Position numbers and translations under genes: made by a program | The notes under the pieces: generated by a model | Told to the model about the DNA's origin: nothing | What the model saw: the letters and a program-made list of their open reading frames with translations, nothing else | The model's database searches: none | Source: Neckera pumila | Taxonomy: Eukaryota > Streptophyta > Bryopsida > Hypnales > Neckeraceae | Assembly: GCA_963969595.1 (NCBI GenBank) | Contig: OZ018408.1 | Coordinates: 47,369,022 to 47,433,021, forward strand | Length of the DNA: 64,000 nt | Reading direction: 5' to 3' | Shown here: positions 44,488-55,890 of the stretch, in pieces | Layout of the letters: each line of letters starts with the position of its first letter | Numbering within the stretch: position 1 is the first letter of the stretch

Positions 44488-47057
44488 TCAGTCTCTCTTC
44501 GCTTTGCCTGGATCATCTCCGTCAGGCTCCGATTCCGACTCTGAATCTGCATTCAAATAGTCCTGTTATTTATGAAAGAATTTGCCAACCTGAAAAATGC
44601 TTAAACAACCTATGGAATTGTGTGCAATAAGCGATGTCAGCAATTAGAGGTTTTGAGAAACGACACTCTTTAGGTTACACCATGTTATCTTCTTCACATC
44701 GCCACTAATTTACAGAGTAATTTCGGATGATACATGAGACAATTTGAGTTGTCATTACGTGCATTCGTTGTAGATATGGAAGGCCAAATTCTTATCAAGT
44801 TCCCAAACGTAAGAAAAGGAAATCTATTGTAAATGGGAACCTTATGAAACCTAAAAAGTTCTAAGGTAGTCACACAACAGGTCCAAATATTCTGAAGCCA
44901 CCTCCACAAGCATGAAAAGTTCCGGGAGGTGCTCTGCAATGGGTTCAATATGCTGCATAAAAGGGTTCCAATGGGATGCATTCTCTTAGGTTACTTAATG
45001 CACATCCTTTGCCAGTGGAAGTCCAGGAATAAGAACCACTTTGTGAGCAAACCATGGCATTGAGAACTTTTGAAGGCACGACAATGCAAGGAGACTAAGA
45101 GATTTGAAAAGATTCATGAGAACCAAATGTGAGGAAATTACCAGAGCGGACATCATCGGATACTTTGCCACGGTCTCGTATCTGCGTCATTATCATACGC
45201 CAGATTAACACCCACCAATATATGTGCATCACTTGCAACATGATCAGCAAAGTGTTGAAAACGTAGTAGAACGTGGTCCCTCCCACCAATAGCTTGCTGA
45301 AATATTGCGGAGACTCACAACTGGAGAAAGCCAAATCAACTATTAGGATCAGCCTGGTGGTCCTCAAAGGACGACGGAATGATGACACCTCATGAAGGCA
45401 TCCTAGTTAGGAACCTTATGGAAGTACCACTGCAAATGGAACCTTAGGCATGTTGCAAACCCTCCCGAGAAAGAATTCATATCCAAAGCAATAAAGATTC
45501 AAACAATGAATGTACCTTGCACTCCGTATGAGCACAAAGGGAAAAATTAGAAGCCGCAGAATAAACCATGATATGGCAAACAAAAGGAAAGAAATACTCG
45601 GAACAACCACCAGCCCGCTATACTTTGTCAGCTTCCCAATTTCGAGAAATACATCACTTCCATCATGTACGGCCATCACCATCGATCCAATACGAGCTAA
45701 GCTGCCAGCCAAACATGGAAACGAAAGATCAGTGCAACTAGCAGAGGACTAATGATCACTGTATTTGGTACTTGAACATGAACGAAGCAATTAATTTTCC
45801 AACGACACGCATCACCGCCAAATGAGTTTTAGAGCTCAAAATGATATGCTGTGGGAAGAGATGAAAAAAAGCAAAAAACGGTAGAAGATGCAGAAGTCAT
45901 CAAAGACTGAGCAAGAAATCTTACTTTGCAAGGTAAGAAACTGCAATCAGAGTCAACGATGCGACATGGTGTGACATGCTGACAACAAAATCTGAACGTC
46001 GTGTCTCCCAAAACATGAGTGCAAAGATACTGTACAAGTAGAATCCGCCGGCGAATCCATACAGAAACTTCAACTTGAACCTGCGTCAATTCAAGAATAC
46101 AAAGATGCCTTTTAAAACGGGAAGCGCAATTTCCTTACAACAGGTATTCATATAAGTGCAATGTTGTAATTTCGTGTGTATTTTGAGCCCTTGTAAGTTC
46201 CAAAGCTCCGCACAAACCGTTCAGTAAAGCTCTGTTCAGTGTCTTGTTCAAAATTCCTGAAACGATTCCAATGGACGTGAACTCGGAAAAATAAGTGCCG
46301 GCGACGCTAGACAATTACAGCAACTGAAACCAACCACAAGATGAAAACACGGTTATAAACAAACAAGGAATAGAGATATACCTTATCAATTGATCTGGCC
46401 ACTGTCGATCGCCAGGTCCGGTCCAGAAGTATTGGGTCTCTGTAAACCATGGCTCATTACAGGTGACAGCCAGAGCTAATACTTCAGCAGTTAAAAAATA
46501 AAGGCACTTCCACGAAGACTCCTCAAATTTGAGCAGCTTCTTCCGATTAACGTCTACCTCGTCTGAAGATATCTTCAAAGAGTCCTGGTATCCAGTGATG
46601 AATCTGCGCCCCAAATTCTAAATCCACAATGCACAATCTAAGTCAGGCTCACAGTTAGAGCTGAAGTTACAAGAATTGCACTCCACTCAGAGATGTATGA
46701 AATTGGATGCGCAAATTTTGAACTACAAGACGAGCTCAGGGCTTGCAAAAATACATTCAAGGGAAGAAGACAGCTTAAAACTGTGCGAGGCGAAGCAAAG
46801 TCCTAAGTGACGCAAGTGAGGCAACTCTTTCAGTATCTCCAATTCATAGACACAGACACGTACGGAAATGAAAGGACACAATAGAAGGCCCTGAAACGGA
46901 GTAAAGAACTTACCTCAAAAACTAGTTTGCTGAGGCAGAAGCGAACGACAGCAATGAAGAATGCAAAGACAGGAAGAACTCTGAGGTCGGAGATAGTCGG
47001 CAAGCTCTCCGCTTGCCAATCAGGCCACCGAAGCCAAGTGAGATCCATTTCCACCAT
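44488..47057 (-). CDS. Ceramide synthase (LAG1/LOH family), six exons
   Basis: Acylates long-chain bases to make ceramides in the ER membrane. Exons on the minus strand: 47057-46914, 46617-46382, 46080-45925, 45701-45516, 45296-45142, 44546-44488; all have GT/AG borders and compatible phases, giving 936 nt (311 residues plus stop), the usual size for plant LOH proteins. Diagnostic blocks: [13 protein letters not shown] (N-terminal), [48 protein letters not shown], the catalytic TLC/Lag1p motif with [13 protein letters not shown] (His pair) and [20 protein letters not shown] (Asp pair), [12 protein letters not shown], and an acidic tail [15 protein letters not shown]. The start is the first ATG in frame ([11 protein letters not shown]). 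A stretch usual in Arabidopsis LAG1 between the fifth membrane segment and FYYVFNTLL is shorter here. Several TM helices. No sign of decay. Confidence 0.95.
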
Positions 47058-48300
47058 GCTCACAACTGTATGGTAAAGAAATCTCGAGCTCCGAATTCCT
47101 CAACCGAACCCCTTCTTCGCTTCTGGTGAAAGTACTCTCGCGCTCTATACCTGTTCCGCAAAATCCTTGAGCTTAGACGCTATAGTTCCCGTCTGCCAAA
47201 TCTACTGATACACACACTAACATTGAAGATCCCGAGATAGAGAATAACGAATTCCCAGGTCTTCAATCCCCTGTCGGTGCTCAGTCGTCACTGCCTAAAC
47301 CCCAAGTCCTGCTGGATTCGTCTGAAGCAGGAAGCATCGTTGCATGAGCATTATCCAAAAGCATTGCATAAAATCAGTAGGCAGACACGTTTCTGACAAC
47401 TTGGATAACTTACTCGACCGAACTGCTATCAAATAAAAGATAGATATAATACCCGGCAGTAAATAGTTGAAAGATAAACGCATAATACCCAACAGCTCAG
47501 TCCCTCAAGGCCTTCTAAAAATCAGATTTCACATGCTCAGCACTTGACTCCATCGGCACATCTAAGTTCTAGGAGCGACACTTGTCTTTAGAACTCCACA
47601 ATAAGTTATGGACTCTGGACAGTAGGGGAAGAGTCTTTGCCTTTGCATTAACAGAAGCTGCATATGAGTAAGTTTTACTACCTTATAGAGCCTTACTCGA
47701 AAAGCGAGCCAGAGCTAAAAGGACAGAGCCTTTTGTAGTACATCTGCTTGCTTCTTAACTTATTAGACTTGGGACAGAAATGCTAGAATTTCATTGTCGC
47801 TCTCATCAAAACCTCAAAACAAGCGAGCAAGTTCACAAAACAGCTGCCACTAATCAAGAAACAAGAAACTACTAACGAGCATCCGAAGATCATTCTCGGA
47901 CTCTTCCGAAACTGATTTCTATTTTGACTCTTTCAATCACGCTACCGAGGAACGTGCAATGCACAAGCGCGAATTGAATTACACAGCAACTTACATACAG
48001 TACAGAAAAATCGGCGTGAAGGAAGCTTCCGGCGCAGTCTCTCTAACCAAAGCAATTGAAATTAACATCACATGAAACCGGAAAAAAAAAAAAACTATCT
48101 TCCCGATAATCGTGAGATCGCTAAATTCGAGGTCGCTGCAAAATTCGGCTGCAAAATAAACGTCACTTGACTCAAATCTTCACCACCGAGACTGAGCTTC
48201 CAGACGTAGGTGACGGCAACTCATGACCGCGGTCCTACCTAAGACCGTGCTGCTACTCCACAACGTGACGGAGCACACAGCGACGGTCGTAGGGGACGAC
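47058..48300. promoter_or_regulatory. Probable divergent promoter region
   Basis: Intergenic DNA between the start codon of the ceramide synthase (minus) and the leader of the 95-aa protein gene (plus, from about 48.3 kb). It is not repeat-derived and is richer in GC than the transposon fields. The 5' UTRs and promoters of both genes must lie here; no TATA box could be assigned confidently. Confidence 0.45.
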
Positions 48301-49943
48301 AGCTCACCAGGACCGTGGCCCGACCTAAGACCGTGTCTTTAGGTTGCTCCTCTCGCAAGCTTCGGCGTGTGTGCGCTCGCCTCTCGATTGTTGTGTCGTC
48401 GACCTCCGCGTCGATCCCAAGGTGGGAGAGAACGGTGCGTGGTGCGTGGTACTGTGGATCTGAGCCTTCATCGAGCTTTCTGTGCAGACGCTCCGTTACT
48501 ACTCTTGTTTCCTGAACCGTTAATATCGAAGTTTGGAGAAGAAGGTGAAGAGGTGTGGGCGTTTTGAAGCTATCTTGTTTTCGTCGGGTTTTCAGTTTTG
48601 ACTGCAAGTCGCGCTTGTGCCAGGTACTTCGCTTCTGCTGAATTGTCTTGTGTTTTTTCTGTGGGGGAGTAAGTGATTCTGTGGTGTTTCGCTTTTGACG
48701 TTGACGGTTTTTAGAAAGTCGTCTATGAAATGCGCTGTTTCAATCGTCCCGGCTCCCGAAACAGCGACGAGTGGATCACGACTGTCGAGTTGCGAAAATG
48801 CTGGTACTTCGCAAGAGTGGCCAGTTTTATAATTTTTTTTGGCGAGGAGGTGTTTGTTTGTTGTATAATTTTTTTGTCCAAGCTTTCTGCTTGTCTCGAG
48901 CCGAAGAATTCGTATGGCTCTGTCTCCCTTTTGGGTCGTTTTTAGTGAAATTGTTAAGCAATTTACTTCTTGGTTGAGATGAGTTTTTTCTTTTGAAACT
49001 GCTGACATTAGAAGTGCGGTCACGTGAGTGAGCGAAATTTATTGTGGTATCTTTTTTTCTGGAAAGAATAGAAATTGGAGGTTGTTTGGTTAATTTTGGA
49101 GCTATACTAGTTTTGAATTAGTAGTGAATTTTCAAAGTCACTGTAGTGCTTTTCCCAAACCAAGACTTAGACTCTTTTTTTCTTATGTTTTCTTTTGAAA
49201 TCCTTGAAGTGTTGCATGATAAGGGTATAACCAGATATGTTTTCACCAATAGAAAGTTTGTATGAGGTAGTTTTCAGTTGTCATAAAGATGGTTTACAAT
49301 CATGATTTGAATAGTATCTGGGAGAAATTGTCGGGCGCACTTCAAGGTGCCTGGCTGAATCGGGGAGTCACTTGAAATCATCCCTGAATTGATTGTCGGC
49401 TAGCATTATCTCAGTTTTGGTTACACCTTGTTTCATCTTTTATAGGTCATTTTGGTCTGATTTTTCAGTTTATGATCGTGTTCTGCAGTAGAGTAAGGCA
49501 GACATACCCATTCTTACCCCTGCACCCAATTCTGCACTCTAGAAAGAGAATGTGCACTTAAAAGGGACGGGAATGGGCACGTCTACTTTTTACGTTCAAA
49601 CGACTGTAAATTAAGAGGTGTTATTTATATCAGTGGTAGTCCTCTTTATCTTATGCGTAAGTTTTCCATACTGGTGGAGTGTACGGCAAGCGAATTCTCT
49701 TCTTTAACCTTTTGCGTTCAAACGACTGTAAATTAAGACGTGTTATTTATATCAGTGGTAGTCCTAATCTCATGCGTAAGTTTTCCATACTGGTGAAGTG
49801 TGCGGCAAGCGAGTTCTCTTCTTTAGTCTTTCGTATCGAGGATTGTGAATTTCCAATTGTCTTACTCCTCTGTTGGCTTGATTTGGCAGATTTCTTCTCT
49901 GACCCTACTCTACGAGTTGTCCTCCGCAATCACAGCCTGCCAG
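48300..49943 (+). other. Presumed 5' leader and intron(s) of the 95-aa gene
   Basis: GC-richer at 48300-48620, then T-rich like an intron, ending at CTGCCAG just before the ATG at 49944. A donor at about 48622 (CCAG then GTACTT) is possible but not certain. It contains a 122-bp tandem duplication (see separate entry). Confidence 0.4.
49588..49829. repeat. Tandem duplication, period 122 bp
   Basis: Two adjacent, nearly identical units with GTTCAAACGACTGTAAATTA at about 49594 and 49716, and TGCGTAAGTTTTCCATACTG in each. Lies in the presumed 5' intron of the 95-aa gene. Confidence 0.85.
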
Positions 49944-50231
49944 ATGTCGCAAAGTGGTAAAGGTCTCGACTGGGCAGATCAATGGGATCCTCATTACGAG
50001 GATAAGAAGTCCAATGACCTTGAAAGAACGCCCTCCAAGTCCACCAACAAAGAGAAGATGGACAAGGCAAAGGCAGCTGCAGCTGTCGGCATGCAAAAAA
50101 CTAAGGCTGTTGCAACTGTTGGAATGGAGAAGACGAAAGTGGCTGCCACCGTTAGTGCTCAGAAACTGAAAGCTGGCTCGACAGCAAGTTTTAAGTGGAT
50201 CAAGGAGAAAGTTCAGAAGAAACCCCAGTGA
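49944..50231 (+). CDS. Conserved small plant protein with 11-residue repeats
   Basis: 95 residues starting MSQSGKGLDWADQWDP. The N-terminal part (DWADQWDPHYEDKK) and the C-terminal KWIKEKVQKK are features I associate with a conserved, uncharacterised land-plant protein family. Between them lie 11-residue units, KAVATVGMEKT, KVAATVSAQKL and neighbours (about residues 44-86), which would form an amphipathic helix as in group 3 LEA proteins. No signal peptide or membrane segment, so probably cytosolic or nuclear. The ATG follows a splice-like CTGCCAG, so it is near the start of its exon. The stop is TGA at 50229, and AATAAA occurs at 50483 within the 3' flank. Function unknown; a chaperone or stress role is an inference only. 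Confidence 0.75.
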   Translation: MSQSGKGLDWADQWDPHYEDKKSNDLERTPSKSTNKEKMDKAKAAAAVGMQKTKAVATVGMEKTKVAATVSAQKLKAGSTASFKWIKEKVQKKPQ

Positions 50232-50482
50232 TCAAGGGATTGCCGAATGATGTTGCTTTTTTCATTCCTTCTTCTCAGGTTTTATCCGAGTGTTCTTGCT
50301 GGGAAAGGAGTGGTGACAATACCTATGAACGGGGGTGTACATCCTCGACGAAGTTATTAGTTCAGTCTGATCGCATAGGAACTTTGTAATTGCAATGCGT
50401 AGTTTGTAACATCTCATCGCATGAGTTTCAACTCGTGGGCTTTTTGTGCAGTGTGTATTGTTTAGATTCCAATCATTTTTTA

Positions 50483-50488
50483 AATAAA
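50483..50488 (+). terminator. Candidate poly(A) signal of the 95-aa gene
   Basis: AATAAA about 250 nt after the stop codon, the right distance for a plant 3' UTR. Confidence 0.5.
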
Positions 50489-50519
50489 GAGATGTTTCAG
50501 CATTTTCGTCGCTGACAAC

Positions 50520-51640
50520 TTTTCATTTGTAGAATTTCGGTCTTTCTGTAGTTGAAATCGAGGTGTCGGTTTCTTTCTTCACGCAGAAAATTTCGTGCAA
50601 GTCCAGAAGTTGGAAATTTATGGGTTTTCAGTCTTGGGGTTGAGTTGTCGACCTTTACTGCATATGCCTTGTTGAAGTAACTTGGTTTTTCATGAATGGA
50701 GGTGACGTATTTTCTGGACTTCGTGCTTTCATCATACAGTACCAGCTTCGATGGAATGGACTGTGCAAACGCCTTCTACTGGAAGTTGAAAAGTTATGAC
50801 AAAGGCTTGGTGTCCGATCATTAGAAACGGTTGCAAAAGGAATACAAATTTATTCAGTCTTTAGCTTCCATCGGAAATCCTGCCCTATTTTTTTGGTGCG
50901 CACGCAATCTCCAGTTCATAGAAGTTAAATATGAGGAATCAGAAGTTAATTTGCAGGAAGAAAATTATGCTCTGGGCACTGACTCAGCACCACGCAATCA
51001 GTAATGCCGCCTTCAGTTGTATGAGTTTTTTAGACTTAATTTGGCTGCAGTTCACAAAGGACGAAAAAGGACATGACAACTGGTACGAGTGTGCCAAAGC
51101 TGAGTGAGGCGTCCATTCACAGTCAAAATACACGCGTCCTCCATATTGACAATGGAAATTTGTCACTGTTTGCAACTAAATAGTGACATGGGTGTCATCA
51201 ACCGACACCTAGTGCTGGGATGTGCAAAACCTCGACAGACTTATCATACTGCATAGCCCATACTGTCCTAACCCTTGCATGTTACACGTAAAATACAAAT
51301 CGATTTGTCAGCAGGAAACCTGTTGTGGAATTTGGAGACAGCTTACAGTGAACATAGATGGCAAAAACCATCACCTGCGCAAGCTGTACTATGACACCAC
51401 ATTTTCTTCTTGGACCACCACGTAAGGGCGCCGCACAGAGAACCTGTGCAGTATTCCAGAGCCAAAGACAGTGCTCTGCCCTGTGCAGATGACAGTCCAA
51501 ACCTCACTGCCAAGACGCAATCCCAGAGACGCAATGCCACACTGGTAATAAGTCGCTATGAGTGGTATTTCATGGTGCAGAAATCGAAGAGGAAATCGAA
51601 GGAAACCTAGACACAAAGACGTAAACCCTAAACATACGAC
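50520..51640. other. No gene recognised
   Basis: Non-repetitive, moderately GC DNA with short open frames on both strands and no motif. Could hold a non-coding transcript. Confidence 0.35.
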
Positions 51641-51667
51641 AGAACGGAGTAAACCCTAAACCCTAAA
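51622..51667. promoter_or_regulatory. Telobox-like AAACCCTAA words
   Basis: GTAAACCCTAAAC at 51622 and AAACCCTAAACCCTAAA at 51651, the plant telomere-type word, which also serves as a promoter element (telo-box). Too short to be telomeric. No gene start is assigned to it. Confidence 0.35.
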
Positions 51668-54600
51668 TTCAAATTCAAGATGCGGAAAGTAGATCTAAGC
51701 TCTTGAATAGTAGAGCAAGCGCATAGAGCAGCACAAGCACCGTGGCAGGAGGCATACGGTTTGTCTGTCCGCTGCCGCACCATGGCAAGCCATGCAGCAA
51801 AGGTTTCTCTAGGCACCACAAGAGCAGAAACATCTCACAAACGAGACACCTCTACAAAGTCTGTGGTACCAAACCTTTCTCATAGCCCCAGTACTCTATA
51901 CACTACCAACTAGAAAACAATTTGAAACAAGGAAGGCCTGCACACAATTCTGCAGCGAAGTCTTGCAAACCCTAATCGCACCGTGAGGAAGATGGGTTCC
52001 ACGTCAGACTGTAGGGTTGTGAATCCGGCATATGGGAATAGCCGGTTGGGTCCAAGTGTCATCCCCCGTGGAATAGTATATTTTTACTTTGCTGCAGTCT
52101 TTGGGTTTATTCAAAGACATGGATTCTGAGTTTCCTGAGCTCGTTATTATAGTTTGCACTCGGAGCAGAAGTCTGCTCGGTCTCGACAAAGAATATGGGA
52201 TTTCAGTCATTTTAGAGTTTTTCTAAGATTAGGTCTTCTCATTCACTGTTCCCTTGGTGATGATGCTTTTTAGTGGTGATGCGCTCCAAGATTTGTGACC
52301 ATGAGGTGTGGGTTGTTTGAATGAATTTGAATGATGTGTCACTAGAATGCAATCTGGAATTCTCGATGTGATAATCTGTCAATTTAAAACAGAGAAGTCT
52401 TTCAAGGCTTGATTTAGTGTCAAGTTCTGCAGACTTTTTCTGGCTACCAATTGCAAGGCATGAGACGGGAGATGAGGATCTCTCAAGGTGCCAGATGCAA
52501 ATTTGAAGCAGGTTTCAATTGATCGAGGGGTTCGAAGAGAGTATAAACTGGCAAGAAAAGACAGCATACCTAAAATGTATTTTGCAAAGTCCAATGCTGT
52601 ATGTTGTGTCGTCCTAAGATTTTGAGGTAGAGAACCCTAATTGCTACTGTAGCGTTGAGCATAGCTACTACGGTATATTAGACTGAGAAACAATATATGT
52701 ACATGGTACGAAATGAGAAGGATGCCATCACAGAAAAGAGAATGCATTATTTTGATACTGCAAAAGTTCTTCATTGGTAGATGACCTAAAAGTGACACGA
52801 GAACATATGTTTAGGTGGCCTCTGTCCTTCCAACGAATATGTACCTATTGTCTTATATCTTTAGGGCAACAGAATATAAACCTTTTGTAGAGAGACACCC
52901 AAATTCAACCTCTTCACTGTTTCGTTCCCAATCCGCATGTCAGAATTGTAGTCGGTACTGTGATTTCTCAACGGGGAAAACAAAACATTGCCGTGGTGAG
53001 GTGGATTGAATATTTCTCAGCATCGTTGCTGCAATTGCTACAGGAGCCAACAGGTAAGATTGACTACTGTAAATTTAAGTGTCTTTGTTGGTTTCAGTAT
53101 TGATCTGAGTACTGAAATTTGTAGTTATAAGAAATGTTCAGTTAGGGTTTAATTGAATGTTTTCCACCAGAAATGCATGGCAAGTTTGCTCTTCTGGCAG
53201 ATGGAAATTGTCCATTTACCCATTCGAATAATCGCATGGCGAGTGACATTTACTGAATCTTTGGCTCGATCAGTATGAATTTTTTGTGTAAGAGTTCACA
53301 TACATGATTTGTTTTTCAAAGGGGGGAAGGACCTTGCACTTTCCAATTGCTTTTCTGCTGCCGATTGCACTGCCTTCTGTGACTTCATTGTTGCTGTTTT
53401 GCCTCGGCAGGTTGAGTGCAAAAAGCACATGATTGACAGAACAGCAGGAAAAAGTACAAGACAAGGCGGGGGATATTTATATACACGAAAATATGAAAGC
53501 TTCAATAGGTTGCTGGGTACTTAACTTAATCGAGTTCCAGACAGATGATATTCAGTCCCTTCATCACTAAACCTTAAACCCAAGTGTAGCTCTGCCAATT
53601 GAGTACAATCATGCTGATTCATTACTATAAGTGAGTAAAATGATGACAATTCTGGATCATGTAGAGATTCCAGTTAAAATCACAGCAATGCTGGAGGGGA
53701 GCTGAAAGCAGGAATGCAGGATTTGTCACTGAACTCGATCAGCTCAATCTAGTAGACAATTATGGAGATCACATAATGGTACTACCTAATCCACACTGTG
53801 TAAAACTCCATTAAAGCGTAAGATTTTCTTCTTTACCTTATCATTGATTCTTTTCGTGAAATTTGAACGCTGAGATGATCTAGGTTGCTGAGTTTCACTA
53901 CCTTAGTAGGATTCCTGTGCTGTTTCAGAGTTCACCGGAATTGATCACCAGCAAACTCCACCCCAGTGAAGATTTGTAACATAAATAAGTAGCATGTTCT
54001 GTTTTTTCTGTTTTATGCTCAAGATTTTTTCTAAACTCCCCTCATACGAACATAGAGATTTGGAGACAAGTACAGCATCTCAAGCCTTGTTGTAGGGTGC
54101 AGCGCTTGGACTTGAAATACATGAAGGCTTATTACCCACACCAGCCTTACTTGTGTATGCTTTCTGGTGAGATTCAGAAAACCTATGGGGGGTTTTCAAC
54201 ATCTTTCTTCAAATTTTTAACCACCAATTCAGATGTCAACGATGAACTTGAAAATTTTGCCAGCAGTTTTGTAATAATGATGTAATTCTGACTTTCACTG
54301 ACTTGGAATGAACGCGCTAGTTAAGCCAGGCAATGGTAAACCTGTAACTTCGCCATGATCAAATTGTTGCAAAAGGGCCTTCGGGTCATAAATTTTCACG
54401 AGTAGAAATCATGTCATGCTCCAGCCCATGATTCCACTGAACTTGATTAGCATTGGTCCCAATAGAAATCGTACCCCATTCCATTCAGAGGCTCCAAACT
54501 AGGGTAGCTGCAGTAACCATCATGCTGAACACACAATTACACCAGTTCTTTTGAATAACACACATGCCGGAGGACACCTTTTTGTTCAGTCTTTTTGCCC

Positions 54601-55890
54601 CCAACATCAACTTAAATCAGTTTCAAATCACCCTACTCATTTCTGTTGCTGAATTGAGTGTCTTTACTTATTCTTGTTGTTTTTGAAAGTGATGATGTGA
54701 ACTCAAAATTCAAAAAAGGAGTGTCTTGACTTGTTGGTCAACATTGCCACAGCTTCAGCTATTATCAGCAATGGGAATACGGGATCCCAAACACTGCTTC
54801 ACTTGTGAAAATGAGGATCAGGAGTTCAACAAAGCATTAAAGATTACAGACAGACAAAACTTCTGTCATGACAACAGAACTAATGAGGTGAGTGCCTTTC
54901 AAACAAATCTTTTTCTTCCACAAGTTGCAATCACAGTACTGACTGATGTTCTTCTCTGACTGATGTTTTTCTCATTGACAGTAACAAGTCACGAGCAACT
55001 GCAAACACAAACAGTCTCACTGTTAATTTCATTAGAGTCACCATCTCTTTCTTTTCAGCAATCTCATAGCAACACTATTAATCTGACTCCATAGCAGCCG
55101 TGAGAACAACATCCAAATAATGTACATATAATGTTCGAATGTTCGAAAGTATGTTGTTCTCTTTGTTTTTATCTGGCTTGCAGGCGCATGTGCAAAAGCT
55201 ACTGTGGAGTGAAAGATACTGCAGCATCTTCTGTGGTTTATTTTCCATTTTGGCACCAACTTTCCAAGTTATTGTCGGTTCTACTAGCTGTGTTGCCACT
55301 TCATACATTGAGAACGTTCTCCAGAGATTCAGCTCTGACAGAGAGAGCGAGAGAGTGAGCAAGGAGAGGCTCGTTTCATTGGGCTGGGAGGAGTAAAATT
55401 ATTTTGTCACGGAAGCGTGGCATCCAGATGGTCCATAAGGAATGAGAGTGAGCTTGACTCGTGTCGCCACTTATGCAGGTTTTTGATGATGCTCCGATTC
55501 CTTATTGGAAATTACTGCACTGGCATGGCGTTGAGTTCGCCACTGATGAGGTTTGATAATGAGCGTGATTTGGTCGCATTCCTCTTGGAATTTACCTCGC
55601 TGGCTTGACTTCCAATAAAAGGCGATTCGCTGTGGGTTGTTCATGACTACTGCAGGAAATTCTGACTTCAGTTCTGTTAGTTTTAGGCTGTTGATTACTT
55701 GACCTCTTAAGGTAAAACAGATCATCATGAGCAGAATTAGGAGTTTGCCCTCATACCATTGCTGAAATTTTTTAATTTGATTTCCCACTTAAACACTAGC
55801 AAAAAAAAGGTGAGAGGAATTGAAATTTTACTTTTTTTTGACAAGGTATGCTTTTTTTAAGTGTGTTGACCATCATGACTGAAAAGAGTC
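51668..55890. other. 4.2 kb without a recognised gene
   Basis: Mixed-composition, mostly non-repetitive DNA. Open frames up to about 105 codons on either strand show no domain, no conserved motif and no exon chain I could build. It differs from the MITE fields in having few TTAA or TA elements. Confidence 0.4.

Noticed and set aside
45510..45752. Plus-strand frame across the ceramide synthase
   Set aside because: Antisense shadow of exon 4.
48239..48607. 122-codon minus-strand frame near the 95-aa gene leader
   Set aside because: Arg/Ser/Pro-rich from GC composition, no conserved motif, opposite the presumed leader exon.
51651..51667. Interstitial telomere (AAACCCT repeats)
   Set aside because: Only about two and a half units, no longer array; listed only as telobox-like words.
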